Assembly: GCA_021286855.1 (NCBI GenBank)
Contig: JAJTBO010000006.1
Coordinates: forward strand, 1 to 64,000
Direction: 5' to 3'
DNA length: 64,000 nt
Source of the DNA: Hyphomicrobiales bacterium
GTDB taxonomy: Bacteria; Pseudomonadota; Alphaproteobacteria; Rhizobiales; Ancalomicrobiaceae
Below the pieces are notes generated by a model that was not told where the DNA came from, ran no database searches, and saw nothing but the letters and a program-made list of their open reading frames with translations. The position numbers and the translations under genes were made by a program. Positions 43,730-52,990 of this stretch are shown in pieces (position 1 is the first letter of the stretch; the number at the start of each line of letters is the position of its first letter).

Positions 43730-45409
43730 ATGTCGACGAAACTCCGGGGGCTCTCGTTCCGTCTCTACATGGTCGCCGCTCTGGCGGTCGTCGGCCTTCT
43801 GGTCGTGACGGGGCTCGGACTGTGGTCGCTGCGCGCCAATCTCTACAACGGCAAGGTCGAGGAGATGCGCCACGTCGTCGAGGCGGCGGACAGCATCGCC
43901 AAGGCCGAAGCGGCGCGGGTCGCCAAGGGCGAGGTGTCGCTCGAAGAGGCGAAGGCGCGGGCGGCGATGGAGATCGGCCGAATTCGGTTCGACGGCACCA
44001 ATTATCTCTTCGTGCAGTCGACCGACGGCAAGATCATCGTCCATCCTTCCGACAAGGTGCGCGGCTCCGACGGTCTGGTGCTCAAGGACCCCGACGGCAA
44101 GTTCATCTTCCGTGAGATGAACGACGTCGCCATGCGTCTCGGCTCCGGCGTCGTCGACTATCGTTGGGCCAAGCCCGGCGAGACCGAAGCGCTGCCGAAG
44201 ATCTCCTACGTTCTCCTTCACAAGGATTGGAACTGGGTGGTCGGCGCCGGCATGTGGATCGACGACATCGAGACGCAATTCCGCTCGGCGGCGCTGAAGA
44301 CCGGCCTCCTGTCGCTCGCCTTCGCGATCGGCGTCGGCGTGATCTCCTTCTTCGTGGTGCGCTCGGTGACGCGGCCGCTCGGCGACATCCGCGAGGCGAT
44401 GGTGGCGCTCGGCCGGGGCCGCACCGACGTTCGGCTCGACACCGACCGTCACGACGAGATCGGCGAGATGGCTCGCGCCGTCGCCGTGTTCCGCAATCAG
44501 GAGGAGGAGCGGCGCAAGCTGCAGGCTTCGAGCGCGGCTTCGGAGGAGGCCAAGCGCGCTCGCGAGACGCGGATCGAGACGCTGATCGCCGACTTCCGCC
44601 GCCGTTCGGCCGACCTGCTCGCCACCGTCGGCGACGAGATGCGCGCCATGGCGGCGACCGCCAACGCGCTGACCGGCACGGCGGAAGCCACCGCCCATCG
44701 CGCCGACGGCGCGGCGCACGCCTCGCACGAGGCGTCGGAGAACGTGCTCACCGTCTCCTCGGCCGGCGAGGAGCTGATGCAGTCGATCAACGAAATCGCG
44801 CGGCAGGTGTCGCGCACCACCGAGGTCGTCGGCAAGGCGGCGCAGGTGTCGCGCACCACCAACCACACCGTGGCCGAACTCGAACAGGCGGCCGGCAAGA
44901 TCGGCGCGGTCGTCGGCCTCATCCGCGACATCGCCGAACAGACCAATCTGCTCGCCCTCAACGCCACCATCGAGGCGGCGCGGGCCGGCGAGATGGGCAA
45001 GGGCTTCGCGGTCGTCGCTGCCGAGGTGAAGTCTCTGGCCAACCAGACGTCGAAGGCGACCGAGGACATCTCGGCGCAGATCGGGTCGATCCAGGTGACG
45101 ACCGGCGAGGCCGTCTCGGCGATCGGCGAGATCGCCCACATCATGGAAGAGGTCGACAGCTTCACCGCGGCGATCGCCGCCGCCGTCGAGGAACAGGGCG
45201 CCTCGACCGCCGAGATCGCCCGCAACGTGTCGCGCGCCGCCGACGGCACCAAGCTCGTCGCCGACAACATCTCCGGCGTCAACGAGGCGGTCGGCGAGAC
45301 CTCGCGCGCCGCCGGTCAGGTGGCCGAAGCGACCGGACGCGTCGCCCACACCACCGACGATCTGAAGTCGATGGTCGACCGCTTCCTGTCCGACGTCGCC
45401 GCCGCCTGA
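43730..45409 (+). CDS. Methyl-accepting chemotaxis protein with Cache domain
   Basis: 559-residue chemoreceptor. Membrane helices at about 12-34 and 190-212 enclose a single Cache domain (sCache_2 type; [20 protein letters not shown] and [18 protein letters not shown] are characteristic). HAMP about 212-265; cytoplasmic signalling domain with the conserved tip [24 protein letters not shown] at 43730. sCache_2 receptors often sense small organic acids, but the ligand is unknown. Stands alone between two terminators. Confidence 0.94.
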   Translation: MSTKLRGLSFRLYMVAALAVVGLLVVTGLGLWSLRANLYNGKVEEMRHVVEAADSIAKAEAARVAKGEVSLEEAKARAAMEIGRIRFDGTNYLFVQSTDGKIIVHPSDKVRGSDGLVLKDPDGKFIFREMNDVAMRLGSGVVDYRWAKPGETEALPKISYVLLHKDWNWVVGAGMWIDDIETQFRSAALKTGLLSLAFAIGVGVISFFVVRSVTRPLGDIREAMVALGRGRTDVRLDTDRHDEIGEMARAVAVFRNQEEERRKLQASSAASEEAKRARETRIETLIADFRRRSADLLATVGDEMRAMAATANALTGTAEATAHRADGAAHASHEASENVLTVSSAGEELMQSINEIARQVSRTTEVVGKAAQVSRTTNHTVAELEQAAGKIGAVVGLIRDIAEQTNLLALNATIEAARAGEMGKGFAVVAAEVKSLANQTSKATEDISAQIGSIQVTTGEAVSAIGEIAHIMEEVDSFTAAIAAAVEEQGASTAEIARNVSRAADGTKLVADNISGVNEAVGETSRAAGQVAEATGRVAHTTDDLKSMVDRFLSDVAAA

Positions 45410-45435
45410 GCCGCGACCACCGACGCACGAACGCA

Positions 45436-45468
45436 AAGAAGGGCCCGGCGCAAGACCGGGCCCTTCTT
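45436..45468. terminator. Bidirectional terminator
   Basis: Perfect 13-bp stem (AAGAAGGGCCCGG at 45436-45448, complement at 45456-45468), 7-nt loop. A/T-rich stem ends give T-rich tails in both directions, serving the chemoreceptor gene and the zwf-edd-SMP30 operon. Confidence 0.9.
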
Positions 45469-45485
45469 CGTATCGCTCGTCTCGA

Positions 45486-46391
45486 TCAGCCGCGCGGATC
45501 GGGCATGCGGAACGGCGGCAGGCCGGCGATCTGGGCGTCGAAGGCGATCACCGAGCCGGCGGGGGCGAGCGAGGGACGGCCCTCGCTCTCGGCGCGGGTC
45601 ATCGAGGTGACGAACAGGGTGCGAAGGCCGAGGCCGCCGAAACACGGCATGGTCGGGTGGTCGACCGGCAGGTCCCAATGTTCGAGCAGACGGCCGTCCG
45701 GGGCGAAACGGTTGATCTGGCCGGAGGTGACGCCGGCGCTCCAATAATGGCCGATCACGTCGCAACAGCCGCCGTCGGGCCGACCCGTCGCCTCGTCGAG
45801 CGTGGCGAAGCGGTCGCGATTGCTCATCTCGCCGGTCGCCGGGTCGAAGTCGAAGCGATCGATCCAGGGGCCGCGGCTGTCGGCGACGTACATGGTCGTG
45901 CCGGCGGCGTTCCAGGCGAGGCCGTTGACGACGCGCAGGCCGTCGAGCTTCTTCTCGACGGTTCCGTCGGCCGTGACGCGCCACAGACCGGAGATCGCCG
46001 GCCGTTCCGGGGTCTCGTCGAGCGAACCGACCCAGAAGGCGCCGTCGGGACCGACCTTGCCGTCGTTGAGCCGGGAGGTCGACGGACCGACGTCGATTTC
46101 GGCGAGCGTATCCCAGAGGCCGGCGTCGGGATCGAAGAACACCACCGACCGGGTCAGCGCCACCACCAGACGGCCGGCCGTGGTCAGGCCGAGCGCGGTC
46201 GGGCGTTCCGGCGCGGGACCCGGCCAGACGCGATGGGAGGAGCCTTCGTCGGAGACGTGGTGGATCTCGCCGGCGTCGATGTCGACGAAGAACAGGCGGT
46301 CGCGGCGATCGTCCCACAGCGCGCTCTCGCCGAGGCGGCAGGCGTGGTCGATCAGGCGGCGGGGGTCGGGGACGATGCGGATGACGTTCAC
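45486..46391 (-). CDS. SMP-30/gluconolactonase family lactonase
   Basis: 301-residue six-bladed beta-propeller of the SMP-30/regucalcin family. Metal-site residues typical of the family are visible: E in [10 protein letters not shown] in [13 protein letters not shown] in VVNGLAWN and D in the PDGGCCD segment. These enzymes open sugar-derived lactones. GTG at 46391 overlaps the edd stop (GTGA), so it is translated with edd in the zwf-edd operon. It may provide the lactonase step normally done by Pgl, which is missing here; that is an inference, and an aldonolactone role is the alternative. Confidence 0.9.
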   Translation of the reverse strand: MNVIRIVPDPRRLIDHACRLGESALWDDRRDRLFFVDIDAGEIHHVSDEGSSHRVWPGPAPERPTALGLTTAGRLVVALTRSVVFFDPDAGLWDTLAEIDVGPSTSRLNDGKVGPDGAFWVGSLDETPERPAISGLWRVTADGTVEKKLDGLRVVNGLAWNAAGTTMYVADSRGPWIDRFDFDPATGEMSNRDRFATLDEATGRPDGGCCDVIGHYWSAGVTSGQINRFAPDGRLLEHWDLPVDHPTMPCFGGLGLRTLFVTSMTRAESEGRPSLAPAGSVIAFDAQIAGLPPFRMPDPRG

Positions 46392-48202
46392 AGCGAGCTC
46401 GCTCCTTGTTCGGCGGTCCCGACGACGCGGCGGAAGGTCGCGAAGAGTTCGCGACCGACGCCCCATTCGTTGGGCGTGAGATCGGCGGTCGCCGCCGGGC
46501 GTATCGCCCATTCGGCGCCTTCGATCAAGATCTGCAACGTTCCGGTGACGGCGTCGAGACGGATGACGTCGCCGTCACGGATCCGCGCGATCGGGCCGCC
46601 GTCGGCGGCTTCCGGCGTGAGATGGATCGCCGCCGGCACCTTGCCCGACGCGCCGGACATGCGGCCGTCGGTGACGAGGGCGACGCGATGGCCGCGATCC
46701 TGGAGCACGCCGAGCGGCGGGGTGAGCTTGTGCAGCTCCGGCATGCCGTCGGCGCGCGGACCCTGGAAACGGACGACGACGACGACGTCGCGGTCGAGTT
46801 CGCCGGCCTTGAACGCCTTCTGCACGTCCTCTTGAGACGCGAAGACGCGGGCCGGCGCCTCGATCACCCGATTCTCCGGCTTGACGGCGGAGGACTTGAT
46901 CACGGCGCGGCCGAGGTTGCCGGTGAGAAGTTCGAGGCCGCCGGTCGCCTCGAAGGGCCGGGCGGCGGGACGGACCACGGTCTCGTCGCCGCTCGTCGCC
47001 GGGCTCGCGGCGAAGACGAGGCGGCCGGCGGCGTCGAGAGCGGGGACTTCGGTCTGGGCGGCGAGGCCGTCGCCGCAGACGGTCCGGGCGTCGGCGTGGA
47101 GCAGCCCCTCGGCGAGGAGTTCGCGGATGACGAAGGGGACGCCGCCGGCGGCGTGGAAGGCGTTGACGTCGGCCGAGCCGTTCGGATAGGCGCGCACCAG
47201 GAGCGGCGTGACGGCCGAGAGGTCGGCGAAGTCGTCCCAGGTCAGGGTGATGCCGGCGGCGCGGGCCATGGCGACGAGATGGAGGGTCAGATTGGTCGAG
47301 CCGCCGGTCGCCATCAGGCCGACGACACCGTCGACGAAGGCGCGTTCGTCGAGCACTTCGCCGATCGGCGTGAAGGCTCCGCCCTGCGGCCCGATCTCCA
47401 GCAGGCGGGCGACGGCGGCGCGGGTCAAGGCGTCGCGCAGCTCGGTGTCCGGCGGCACGAAGCTCGCGCCCGGGAGATGGAGCCCCATGAACTCCATCAG
47501 CATCTGATTGGTGTTGGCGGTGCCGTAGAAGGTGCAGGTGCCGGCGGCGTGGTAGCTCTTCGATTCCGCCTCGAGCAGATCCGCCTTCGTCGCCTTGCCC
47601 TCGGCGAAGAGTTGGCGGACGCGGTTCTTGTCGGCGTTCGACATCCCCGTCGGCATCGGGCCGGAGGGGACGAAGATCGTCGGCAGATGCGGGAAGGCGA
47701 GCGCGCCGATGACGAGGCCGGGCACGATCTTGTCGCAGATGCCGAGCATCAGCGCGCCGTCGAACATATGATGGGAGAGCGCCACGCCGGTCGCCATGGC
47801 GATGACGTCACGGGAGAACAGCGACAGCTCCATGCCCGGCTCGCCCTGGGTGACGCCGTCGCACATCGCCGGCACGCCGCCGGCGACCTGGGCGGTGGCG
47901 CCGAGCCGCTCGGCCTCGGCGCGGATCAACGCCGGATAGCGCTCGTAGGGCCGGTGGGCGGAGAGCATGTCGTTGTAGGCGGTGACGATGCCGAGGTTCG
48001 GCGTCGCGAGGCCGGCGAGCCGGCCCTTGGCCTCGGGCGCGCAGGCGGCGAAGCCGTGGGCGAGATTGGCGCAGCCGAGCCGAGCCCGGCTCGGGCCCTT
48101 TTCGATCTGCGCGGCCATGCGATCGAGGAAACGGACGCGGCCGTCGCGACTGCGGGCGCGGATGCGGTCGGTGATCTCGCCGACGCGGGCGTTCAGGGTC
48201 AT
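46388..48202 (-). CDS. edd: Phosphogluconate dehydratase
   Basis: Dehydrates 6-phosphogluconate to 2-keto-3-deoxy-6-phosphogluconate in the Entner-Doudoroff pathway. 604 residues, the normal length for this iron-sulfur IlvD/Edd family. Conserved stretches include [55 protein letters not shown] and [16 protein letters not shown]. Between zwf (52 bases upstream) and the lactonase, all on one strand. ATG at 48202. Confidence 0.96.
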   Translation of the reverse strand: MTLNARVGEITDRIRARSRDGRVRFLDRMAAQIEKGPSRARLGCANLAHGFAACAPEAKGRLAGLATPNLGIVTAYNDMLSAHRPYERYPALIRAEAERLGATAQVAGGVPAMCDGVTQGEPGMELSLFSRDVIAMATGVALSHHMFDGALMLGICDKIVPGLVIGALAFPHLPTIFVPSGPMPTGMSNADKNRVRQLFAEGKATKADLLEAESKSYHAAGTCTFYGTANTNQMLMEFMGLHLPGASFVPPDTELRDALTRAAVARLLEIGPQGGAFTPIGEVLDERAFVDGVVGLMATGGSTNLTLHLVAMARAAGITLTWDDFADLSAVTPLLVRAYPNGSADVNAFHAAGGVPFVIRELLAEGLLHADARTVCGDGLAAQTEVPALDAAGRLVFAASPATSGDETVVRPAARPFEATGGLELLTGNLGRAVIKSSAVKPENRVIEAPARVFASQEDVQKAFKAGELDRDVVVVVRFQGPRADGMPELHKLTPPLGVLQDRGHRVALVTDGRMSGASGKVPAAIHLTPEAADGGPIARIRDGDVIRLDAVTGTLQILIEGAEWAIRPAATADLTPNEWGVGRELFATFRRVVGTAEQGASSL

Positions 48203-48254
48203 GGCCTCTTCCTCACATCGACGCCTCGGGCGTCGTCATCGTGCCCACGACGCC

Positions 48255-49733
48255 TCAGGCGTCGTCTTCATGCCACGTGCGGCCGTCGCGCTCGATCAGG
48301 GCGATGGCGGCGGACGGGCCCCAGGTGCCGGCGCGATAGGCCTTGGGCGGTTCGCCGGACGCGGCCCAGGCGGTCAGGATCGGATCGACCCAGGTCCAGG
48401 CGGCCTCGACCTCGTCGCGGCGCATGAACAGGGTCTGATTGCCGCGCACCACGTCCATGATCAGCCGCTCGTAGGCGTCGGCGTGACGTTCGGCGAAGGT
48501 CTCGGCGAAGGTCATGTCGAGCGGCACGCGGATCAGCCGCATGCCGCCGGGACCGGGATCCTTGATCATCACGTGGAGTTTGACGCCCTCGTCGGGCTGC
48601 AGACGGATGACCAACTCGTTGCGATGGATCGGACCGGCGGCCTCGTCGAAGACCGAATGGGGGATCGGCCGGAAGCTCACCACGATCTCGGAGACGCGTT
48701 CGGCCATGCGCTTGCCGGAGCGCAGATAGAAGGGGGTGCCGGCCCAACGCCAATTCTCGATCTCGACCTTGAGCGCGACGAAGGTCTCGGTGGGGCTCGA
48801 CGACCGGCCGAGCTCGTCGAGATAGCCGGCGACCGCGCCCTCGGCCGCCGCGCCCTTTTCGTATTGGCCGCGCACAGTGACGCGCCCTGCTTCGCTCGCG
48901 CCGATCGGCTTCAGCGACTTCAGCACCTTCAGCTTCTCGTCGCGCATCGCGTCGGCGTCGAGCGAGGCCGGCGGCTCCATCGCGACGAGGCAGAGCAGCT
49001 GGAGGATGTGGTTCTGGACCATGTCGCGCAGCGCGCCGGCGCCGTCGTAATAGCCGGCGCGGCCCTCGACGCCGAGGCTCTCGGCGACGGTGATCTGGAC
49101 GTGATCGATGCGGGCGGCGTTCCACAACGGTTCGAAGAGGGCGTTGGCGAAGCGCAGCGCCATCAGGTTCTGCACCGTCTCCTTGCCGAGATAATGGTCG
49201 ATGCGGAAGATCTGGGTCTCGGCGAAGACTTGGCCGACCGCCTCGTTGACCACCTGCGCCGAGGCGAGCGACTTGCCGATCGGCTTTTCGACGACGACGC
49301 GCGAGGCGGGCGTGACCAGACCGGCGCGATCGAGGCGCCGGCAGATCTCGCCGAAGAGGTCGGGGCCGGTGGCGAGATAATAGACGCGGACGCGGTCCGG
49401 CGCGTCCGCGAGCCGGGCTGCGAGGTCGCTCCAACCGGTGTCTCCGAGGGCGTCGACCGCGACATAGGCGAGACGGGCGACGAAACGCTCGATCACCTCG
49501 TCTTCCTGCTCGTGCTCGGGCACGTGGGCGAGGATCGCCTCACGGGCGAGATCCCGATAGGCGGCGTCGTCCATGTCGGCGCGCGCGACGCCGAAGATCC
49601 GCGTCTCCGCCGGGATCTGGCCGACGCGGTCGCGATGGTAGAGGCCCGGCAGGAGTTTGCGACGCACCAGATCGCCGGTGCCGCCGAAGGCGACGAAGTC
49701 GAACGGATCGACCGAGATCACGCGGCTGGCCAT
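48255..49733 (-). CDS. zwf: Glucose-6-phosphate 1-dehydrogenase
   Basis: Oxidises glucose-6-phosphate to 6-phosphogluconolactone with NADP or NAD. 492 residues. Coenzyme site GGTGDLVRRKLLP near the N-terminus and substrate motif RIDHYLGKE near residue 180 are intact. First gene of the zwf-edd-SMP30 operon. ATG at 49733. In rhizobia pgl normally follows zwf; here edd does. Confidence 0.96.
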   Translation of the reverse strand: MASRVISVDPFDFVAFGGTGDLVRRKLLPGLYHRDRVGQIPAETRIFGVARADMDDAAYRDLAREAILAHVPEHEQEDEVIERFVARLAYVAVDALGDTGWSDLAARLADAPDRVRVYYLATGPDLFGEICRRLDRAGLVTPASRVVVEKPIGKSLASAQVVNEAVGQVFAETQIFRIDHYLGKETVQNLMALRFANALFEPLWNAARIDHVQITVAESLGVEGRAGYYDGAGALRDMVQNHILQLLCLVAMEPPASLDADAMRDEKLKVLKSLKPIGASEAGRVTVRGQYEKGAAAEGAVAGYLDELGRSSSPTETFVALKVEIENWRWAGTPFYLRSGKRMAERVSEIVVSFRPIPHSVFDEAAGPIHRNELVIRLQPDEGVKLHVMIKDPGPGGMRLIRVPLDMTFAETFAERHADAYERLIMDVVRGNQTLFMRRDEVEAAWTWVDPILTAWAASGEPPKAYRAGTWGPSAAIALIERDGRTWHEDDA

Positions 49734-49885
49734 CGTCCACCTCCGAAGGGGCGCGAAGCGAAGCGGGATCGCGGCGGCCCGGCCTCGACCCCACGCGGGA
49801 ATCTAGGGCGGATGATACGAAGGTCGAACCACACTGCAATGTCGGTTCCGCAATTTCTTTCATCATGTGACGGAAATGCACAAAA

Positions 49886-49919
49886 ACGACGAGGGCGGCC
49901 CCAAGGCCGCCCTCGTCGT
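49886..49919 (-). terminator. Intrinsic terminator of the DUF1127 gene
   Basis: Perfect 15-bp stem (49886-49900 with 49905-49919), loop CCAA, followed on the minus strand by TTTTTG. A very strong terminator for a 165-base gene. Confidence 0.93.
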
Positions 49920-49963
49920 CGAAACCATCTGCGGCGACGAGCGCGTGGCCCGTCGTCCCCAGA

Positions 49964-50128
49964 TCAGTGCAGCGCGCCGCGCGCGACTTCCTCGATGCGG
50001 CTGCGCACGAGGCCGATGTCGCAGAGCTGACGGTCGTCGAGCTCGGACAGCTCGCGCACCGCGCGGCGATAGTTGCGATAGCGCTCGACGGACGAGCGGA
50101 TGTTCGAAGCGATGGTGGAGATCGACAT
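49964..50128 (-). CDS. DUF1127 small Arg-rich protein
   Basis: 54-residue protein. The DUF1127/YjiS core is clear in the second half: RAVRELSELDDRQLCDIGLVRSRIEEVA (landmarks ELSELDDRQLCDIG and RSRIEEV). Such proteins are abundant, multi-copy and stress- or phosphate-responsive in alphaproteobacteria, and some affect RNA turnover; the role here is unknown. ATG at 50128. It is a single-gene unit ended by an exceptionally strong hairpin. Confidence 0.9.
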   Translation of the reverse strand: MSISTIASNIRSSVERYRNYRRAVRELSELDDRQLCDIGLVRSRIEEVARGALH

Positions 50129-50494
50129 TTCACTCAACGAGGGCGATGAGCCCCCTCTCCCTCTGATGCTCGCCCGGATCTTCCGGAGCCTCCCGAATTC
50201 GAGCGAGCTCTGTGTTCGGTGATGAAATATGCGTCTTTCTGCCCAAATTGAAGGCGGCCTTTCCCTCCCCTGCCATGCTTGAAGCGCATGACTCGAGAGG
50301 TGATGGTTCACATTCCCTCAACTTTTCCGACGGCGGTGAACCTTCGATTCACCGGCGCGCTTCGGGGGCTTTCGCGAAGTCGGCGCGATCTCGGCGAAAG
50401 ATGGCGAGATCGCGGCGAAGCTTCGGCAGGCATGCGGCAAACGGGCAACTCGCCGCACTGTTGGTCGATCGTTCGACGAGGGTCTGCCCTGCGC
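50129..50494. other. Gap between DUF1127 and LapG-like genes
   Basis: 366 bases. The left part must contain the DUF1127 promoter (minus strand). A 7-bp hairpin (CGGTGAA 50334-50340, TTCACCG 50348-50354) lies in the middle and may end the upstream minus-strand transcript. A 63-codon open frame (50130-50321, minus) has no homology I recognise and no good start. Nothing else seen. Confidence 0.6.
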
Positions 50495-51130
50495 TCAGCG
50501 CGCGGACGCGGTGGCCGGCGCCTGGACGCCGTCGTCGAGCGCGACCCAGCGGTTCTGATCTTCCTGCGACTGGCGCTTGACGAAGCGGTAGCCGGTCTTG
50601 ACCCAGGCCAGAATGTCGTCGCGCATGTTGTCGAGGACGAAGTCGCCGTGGTCGGTCTTCACGGTGAGCACCGCGTGGCCGTCGCCGTGGCCATCGACGA
50701 CGACCGTGACGAGCAGGGCCTGCCGCGGGAAGCCGCGATCGATCAGCATCTTGCGCTTCATGAGGACATAGTCCTCGCAATCGCCCTTGCCGTCGGTCGG
50801 GATGTCCCACCTGTCGACGACGCCCCAGTGCTCCTGATCCGTGACCGGCTCGATCGCCGTATTCACCGACCGGTTGACGTCGACGATCATGTTCCAGACG
50901 CGTCCGTCGAGACGGACGTCGCGCGCAGCGGTCCGGCCGGCCGCGCATTCGGAGGCGTTGCGACGACAATAGTCGACCCAGCCCCACACCGGACGCGCCT
51001 CACCGACCGGCACCGCCGTGGTGGTCTCCGGCAGGCGCGCCAACACGATGGCGTCGCGGGCTTCCGCAACCGTCGTCACGACGGTCGAAGCCACGAATGC
51101 GATCATTCCCCAGGTCTTTCTGTCGATCAT
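50495..51130 (-). CDS. Bacterial transglutaminase-like cysteine protease (LapG-like)
   Basis: 211-residue secreted protein of the BTLCP family (DUF920 group that includes LapG). Signal peptide about 1-24 (ending AEARD). The catalytic triad is visible: Cys in GKGDCEDYVLMK, His in DGHGDGHAVLTV, Asp in FVLDNMRDDI. LapG cleaves large surface adhesins under control of LapD and c-di-GMP; neither LapD nor an adhesin is nearby, so the substrate is unknown. ATG at 51130 (MIDRKTWGM); an upstream in-frame start would displace the signal peptide. Confidence 0.87.
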   Translation of the reverse strand: MIDRKTWGMIAFVASTVVTTVAEARDAIVLARLPETTTAVPVGEARPVWGWVDYCRRNASECAAGRTAARDVRLDGRVWNMIVDVNRSVNTAIEPVTDQEHWGVVDRWDIPTDGKGDCEDYVLMKRKMLIDRGFPRQALLVTVVVDGHGDGHAVLTVKTDHGDFVLDNMRDDILAWVKTGYRFVKRQSQEDQNRWVALDDGVQAPATASAR

Positions 51131-51178
51131 GGCGAATGCAACTCCCCTTCCCAGTGAAGTCACCTTCGCACATTCGTT

Positions 51179-51193
51179 TTGACTTCAAGTCAA
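51179..51193. promoter_or_regulatory. Perfect 15-bp palindrome in AT-rich divergent region
   Basis: TTGACTT, C, AAGTCAA, at 51179-51193, within an AT-rich stretch (about 51170-51280) between the LapG-like gene and uppP. A second small inverted repeat (TCATG 51240-51244, CATGA 51249-51253) follows. Operator or promoter role is inferred. Confidence 0.5.
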
Positions 51194-51375
51194 AGAACGT
51201 TCTCGTTTTTCTTATACGGAGTTCATTGAATCTTTATCTTCATGAATACATGATTTATACAATGTTTTGAATTTACATGAAGAGCGGAAAGACTCTGGTA
51301 ACCGTAGCGGCGCATGGTGAGGCACGGCTCTCCTTGCGTCCTCCCGCGCCCTTCCCTTCCTCGAGGCGTTTCGCC

Positions 51376-52257
51376 ATGGCCACCGCCTGCACCAACGGCA
51401 TCGACACCGGCTTCGTCGATCTCGGCGCGACCAAAGTCGCGATCCTGGGCGTGGTCCAGGGGATCACCGAGCTGCTGCCGATCTCCTCGACGGCGCACAT
51501 GCGGGTGGTGCCGACCCTGCTCGGCTGGCCGGATCCCGGCTCGGCCTTTTCGGCGGCGATGCAGCTCGCCGCGCTGGTCGCGGTGGTCACCTATTTCTGG
51601 CGCGACATCTGGCGGGTCGGGGCGGGGGCGACGCGGGCGATCCAGGAGGAGAACTATCACGCCTTCGAATTCCGCCTCGCCGTCGGCATCGTCGTGGCGA
51701 CGATCCCGATCGTGATCGGCGGCGTGCTCCTGAAGAAGCAGCTCAACGCCTGCGGTTCACCCTTGCGCGAGCTCTGGGTGATCGGCGCGGCCTCGGTCGG
51801 CATGGCCGTTCTGTTGGCGCTCGCCGAACTGGTCTGCCGGCACAAGCGGTCGTTCGAGGACATTCGGCTGCGCGACGCGGTGGTGGTCGGCCTCGCCCAG
51901 GTCGGCGCGCTGATCCCGGGCGTGTCGCGCTCCGGCTCGACGCTGACGGCGGCGCTCTTCATGAATCTGAAGCGGGCCGACGCGGCGCGCTATTCCTTCC
52001 TGCTCGGCCTGCCGGCGATCACCGGCGCGGGGCTGAAGGAGCTCCTGGAGCTGAAGAAGGCCGGGCTCGACGCGGTCGGCTGGGAAACGCTCGGCATCGG
52101 CCTCGCCTCGGCGTCGCTCTCCGCCTTCGTGGCGATCTGGACCCTGATGAAGGTGATGGAGCGCTTCTCGGCCTGGCCCTTCGTGATCTACCGCTTCCTG
52201 ATGGGCGCCTTCCTGCTGCTGATCGTCTGGCTCGGCGTGTTCGACCCGACGGTGTGA
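51376..52257 (+). CDS. uppP: Undecaprenyl-diphosphatase UppP
   Basis: Recycles the lipid carrier by dephosphorylating undecaprenyl diphosphate; also known as BacA because it raises bacitracin resistance. 293 residues, about eight membrane helices. The two conserved regions are intact: GVVQGITELLPISSTAHM near the N-terminus and PGVSRSGSTLTAALF with the catalytic arginine. ATG at 51376 preceded by GAGGCG. A longer frame opens at 51277 but its extra 33 residues do not look conserved. Confidence 0.94.
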   Translation: MATACTNGIDTGFVDLGATKVAILGVVQGITELLPISSTAHMRVVPTLLGWPDPGSAFSAAMQLAALVAVVTYFWRDIWRVGAGATRAIQEENYHAFEFRLAVGIVVATIPIVIGGVLLKKQLNACGSPLRELWVIGAASVGMAVLLALAELVCRHKRSFEDIRLRDAVVVGLAQVGALIPGVSRSGSTLTAALFMNLKRADAARYSFLLGLPAITGAGLKELLELKKAGLDAVGWETLGIGLASASLSAFVAIWTLMKVMERFSAWPFVIYRFLMGAFLLLIVWLGVFDPTV

Positions 52258-52270
52258 CCCACGAACGAAA

Positions 52271-52297
52271 AGAGGCCGACGATCACCGCCGGCCTCT
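52271..52297 (-). terminator. Terminator after def
   Basis: Perfect 8-bp stem (AGAGGCCG at 52271-52278, CGGCCTCT at 52290-52297), 11-nt loop; minus-strand tail TTTTCG. May also slow transcription coming from uppP. Confidence 0.78.
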
Positions 52298-52326
52298 CGA
52301 AATTCGCATCGGCGCGCCTCGGGGGC

Positions 52327-52869
52327 TCAGCCCATCGACGGCCGCCAGCCGGTCGAACGGACGCGCAGCTTCGCCTGTTTGGAGAACTTCTTGGTGACCC
52401 GCTCGCGCTTCAGCCGCGACAGGTGGTCGATGAAGACGACGCCGTTCAGATGGTCGATCTCGTGCTGCAGGCAGGTGGCGAGCAGGCCGTCGGCCTCGAC
52501 CACCTGCGCCTTGCCGTCGCGGTCGAGATATTCGACGCGGCAGCGGGCCGGGCGCTCGACGTCGTCGTAGTGCTCGGGCACCGACAGGCAGCCTTCCTGA
52601 TAGGTGTTGGTCTCCTCCGAGGTCCAGACGACCTTCGGATCGACCAGGAACATCGGCGCCTTCGGTTCGCCCTCGCGCGAGAGGTCGATCGTCACGATGC
52701 GCTTGGGGATGCCGACCTGGATCGCGGCGAGCCCGATGCCGGGCGCGTCGTACATGGTCTCCAGCATGTCGTCGAGGATCTTGCGGACCGCGTCGTCGAC
52801 GCGCTCCACCGGCTCGGAGACGAGCTTCAGGCGGGGATCGGGCAGGGTGATGATGTCGAGTATGGCCAT
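52327..52869 (-). CDS. def: Peptide deformylase
   Basis: Removes the formyl group from nascent N-terminal methionine. 180 residues. The three metal/active-site motifs are intact: [18 protein letters not shown] and [12 protein letters not shown] at 52869 ([15 protein letters not shown]) is the family start. fmt, the usual partner, is not adjacent in this window. Divergent from rmuC. Confidence 0.96.
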   Translation of the reverse strand: MAILDIITLPDPRLKLVSEPVERVDDAVRKILDDMLETMYDAPGIGLAAIQVGIPKRIVTIDLSREGEPKAPMFLVDPKVVWTSEETNTYQEGCLSVPEHYDDVERPARCRVEYLDRDGKAQVVEADGLLATCLQHEIDHLNGVVFIDHLSRLKRERVTKKFSKQAKLRVRSTGWRPSMG

Positions 52870-52946
52870 GGCCGTCAGATAGGTGAGCCGTCCGCCTCGG
52901 TCAATCGGCATCGTCGGCAAACGGCGGAGAAGCGGGTTTCATGTGA

Positions 52947-52971
52947 GAACAAAACATGATCTCTTAAGAGA
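52947..52971. promoter_or_regulatory. LexA-like half-box and palindrome before rmuC
   Basis: GAAC at 52947-52950, seven A/T-rich bases, GATC at 52958-52961: one mismatch from the alphaproteobacterial LexA box GAAC-N7-GAAC. It overlaps the start of a perfect palindrome TCTCTTAAGAGA (52960-52971). Position, 20-45 bases before the rmuC start, suits an operator. Confidence 0.4.
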
Positions 52972-52990
52972 ATCGTGGCAGGGTCGGCGC

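Noticed and set aside
46406-48427. 673-codon plus-strand open frame opposite edd
   Set aside because: Low-complexity Gly/Asp/Arg composition and complete overlap with edd.
49734-49885. HexR-type operator before zwf
   Set aside because: No TGTAATT/AATTACA-like palindrome is present in the upstream region.
50130-50321. 63-codon minus-strand open frame just upstream of the DUF1127 gene
   Set aside because: No homology, no ribosome site, composition like non-coding DNA.
51254-51375. Possible structured leader or riboswitch before uppP
   Set aside because: Some pairing potential, but I could not match any known riboswitch class.
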